A DNA stretch of 14,650 nt, taken from the NCBI GenBank assembly GCA_964565665.1, contig CAZMFZ010000097.1, positions 1-14,650 on the forward strand, in the 5' to 3' direction. A program made the position numbers and the translations under genes. Source of the DNA: CAZMFZ01 sp964565665 (GTDB lineage: Bacteria > Bacteroidota > Bacteroidia > Cytophagales > UBA9547). Positions 13,149 to 14,650 of the stretch are shown piece after piece (within the stretch, counting starts at the first letter, position 1; every line of letters begins with the position of its first letter). A model generated the notes under the pieces. That model was not told where the DNA came from, did not search any database, and worked only from the letters and a program-made list of their open reading frames with translations.

Positions 13149-14650
13149 ATGTATACTATGCTGCCCAATCACAAGGTGAAGACTTTTCAGATGCCGGATG
13201 GAACTGAAATTTCACTTGAAACAGGTAAATTGGCCAAACAAGCCCAAGGATCTGTTGTTTTAAGAGTAGGCAACACTATGTTGCTTGCAACTATGTGTTA
13301 TGCCAAAGAAGCAAAAGAAGGCGTAGATTTTCTACCGCTTACGGTTGATTACCAAGAAAAATATGCGGCATTAGGTCGTTTTCCAGGTGGATTTTTCAAA
13401 CGTGAAGCTCGCCCTTCTGAATATGAAATATTAATTAGTCGTTTGATTGATAGGGCAATTCGTCCACTTTTTCCAGCCGATTGGCACGCAGATGTGCAAT
13501 TGCAGGTTACACTTATTTCGGGTGAAAAAGATGTGATGCCAGATGCGTATGCGGCTTTAGCAGCGTCTGCAGCACTTATTGTTTCTGATATTCCATTTAC
13601 AGGTGGCCCGATTTCAGAAGTAAGAGTAGCACAAATAGACGGTGAACTGAAAGTGAACCCAACTATTACTGAAATTTCAAGAGCTACACTTGATTTGATG
13701 ATTGCTGGCTCTGCCAAAGATATAGTAATGGTAGAAGGAGAAGCCAATGAAGTGTCGGAAGAATTGATGCTTGAAGCTTTGTCACTTGGTCACGATGCGA
13801 TTAAAGTGCAATGCAAAGCTCAAAAGGAATTGGAAGCTATGGTGGGTTCTACGGTAAAAGTAGAATATAACCATGAAAAAAATGATGTAGAACTTAAAGA
13901 TAAATTGTATAAACTTCTTTACGATAAAGCATATGCACATGCCAAAACATGCAATGCAAATAAATCGCAGAGAAGTAATGGCTTTAAAGCTATTATAATA
14001 GATTATATTGAATCATTGCCTGCAGATTCTACTGAAGACAAAGGTTTGATTAAAAAATATTATCACGACATTGAAAAGGATGCGGCTAGAAATTTAGTGC
14101 TAGACGATCGCATTCGTCTAGATGGTCGTAAATTGGATGAGGTTCGCTCTATTTGGTCGGAAATTAGCTATTTGCCATCAGCTCATGGTTCTGCGTTGTT
14201 CACAAGAGGCGAAACTCAATCTTTAACAACAGTTACTTTAGGTACAAAACTTGACGAGCAAACATTAGATGGAGCGGTAATTTCAGGTTCATCAAAATTC
14301 AATTTGCATTACAACTTTCCTGGTTTTTCTACTGGAGAAGTTAAGCCCAATAGAGGCCTTGGCAGAAGAGAGGTAGGTCATGGAAATTTGGCTCAACGCT
14401 CTTTGAAAAAAGTAGCACCTTCTGAAAGTGAATTTCCTTATACAGTACGTGTAGTTTCCGATATATTAGAATCTAACGGTTCTTCTTCAATGGCCACAGT
14501 TTGTGCAGGTTCTTTGGCTTTGATGGATGCAGGTGTGCCTATGAAAGGTGGCGTATCTGGTATTGCCATGGGATTAATTACTGATACAAAAACTGGGAAA
14601 TACGCAGTATTATCAGATATTTTGGGCGATGAAGACCACTTAGGAGATAT
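13149..14650 (+). CDS. pnp: Polynucleotide phosphorylase, 3'-truncated by the window edge
   Basis: 3'-to-5' exoribonuclease that degrades RNA with phosphate to nucleoside diphosphates, acting as a trimer in mRNA decay. The frame runs open from ATG 13149 (a second ATG at 13158 is an alternative start) to the window end, 500 codons of an expected 710 or so. Present are the first RNase PH domain, with RFPGGFFKREARPSE (FFKRE at 82-86) and LISRLIDRAIRPLFP; the alpha-helical domain around residues 200-300; and the second RNase PH domain, with RLDGRKLDEVRSI, GSALFTRGETQSL, HYNFPGFSTGE and the active-site strand ending in DILGDEDHLGD at the edge. The KH and S1 RNA-binding domains lie beyond the window. 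No frameshift was seen. An oppositely oriented open frame at 13349-13747 is a shadow. Confidence 0.97.
   Translation, partial: MYTMLPNHKVKTFQMPDGTEISLETGKLAKQAQGSVVLRVGNTMLLATMCYAKEAKEGVDFLPLTVDYQEKYAALGRFPGGFFKREARPSEYEILISRLIDRAIRPLFPADWHADVQLQVTLISGEKDVMPDAYAALAASAALIVSDIPFTGGPISEVRVAQIDGELKVNPTITEISRATLDLMIAGSAKDIVMVEGEANEVSEELMLEALSLGHDAIKVQCKAQKELEAMVGSTVKVEYNHEKNDVELKDKLYKLLYDKAYAHAKTCNANKSQRSNGFKAIIIDYIESLPADSTEDKGLIKKYYHDIEKDAARNLVLDDRIRLDGRKLDEVRSIWSEISYLPSAHGSALFTRGETQSLTTVTLGTKLDEQTLDGAVISGSSKFNLHYNFPGFSTGEVKPNRGLGRREVGHGNLAQRSLKKVAPSESEFPYTVRVVSDILESNGSSSMATVCAGSLALMDAGVPMKGGVSGIAMGLITDTKTGKYAVLSDILGDEDHLGD

Noticed and set aside
13349..13747. Minus-strand open frame of 132 codons
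   Set aside because: It lies wholly inside pnp, whose conserved motifs are unmistakable; the reverse frame has low-complexity Ser/Ala/Ile composition and no motif.

Overview
The window looks like chromosome of a member of the Bacteroidota. The DNA is AT-rich with sparse Shine-Dalgarno sequences. Several gene starts carry the phylum's TANNTTTG-type promoter element, the xylose isomerase and PNPase residues read like Bacteroidota orthologues, and the LptF protein has the long form with an inserted segment. No lineage below phylum is claimed. No rRNA, tRNA, CRISPR array, transposase or integrase was found.

Layout. Positions 1-754 hold the 3' two-thirds of a xylose isomerase gene that begins before the window. 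A 249-bp gap with two strong inverted repeats follows, then a large hybrid sensor histidine kinase (CHASE3, two PAS, HisKA, HATPase; 1004-3283). A small exported protein of unknown function lies convergent to it with one base between the stop codons. From about 3793 to 8811 runs a surface-sugar region: a family 2 glycosyltransferase, a glucose-1-phosphate cytidylyltransferase (RfbF), a Uma2-family protein that interrupts the theme, and two extended short-chain dehydrogenases. It probably makes and transfers a CDP-linked sugar, but no CDP-glucose 4,6-dehydratase is evident here. On the minus strand follows a free-methionine-(R)-sulfoxide reductase, then an HD-domain hydrolase paired with a cyclic-nucleotide-binding protein. 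The last part is housekeeping: a START-like protein, an LptF/LptG-family permease, ribosomal protein S15, an intrinsic terminator, and the first 500 codons of polynucleotide phosphorylase, which runs off the end.

The least ordinary parts are two. At 7316-7806, between the two sugar dehydrogenase genes, lies a reading frame for a two-helix membrane protein broken by two in-frame stops. It overlaps by ATGA a 32-codon membrane peptide, which is followed by a frameshifted second copy of that peptide whose tail is open into the next dehydrogenase. At 4736-4888 the last 48 bp of the glycosyltransferase gene are duplicated on either side of a short segment carrying a GC-rich palindrome, which creates a spurious upstream extension of rfbF. 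No complete new defence or mobile system is visible; these are the candidates that deserve comparison across genomes.
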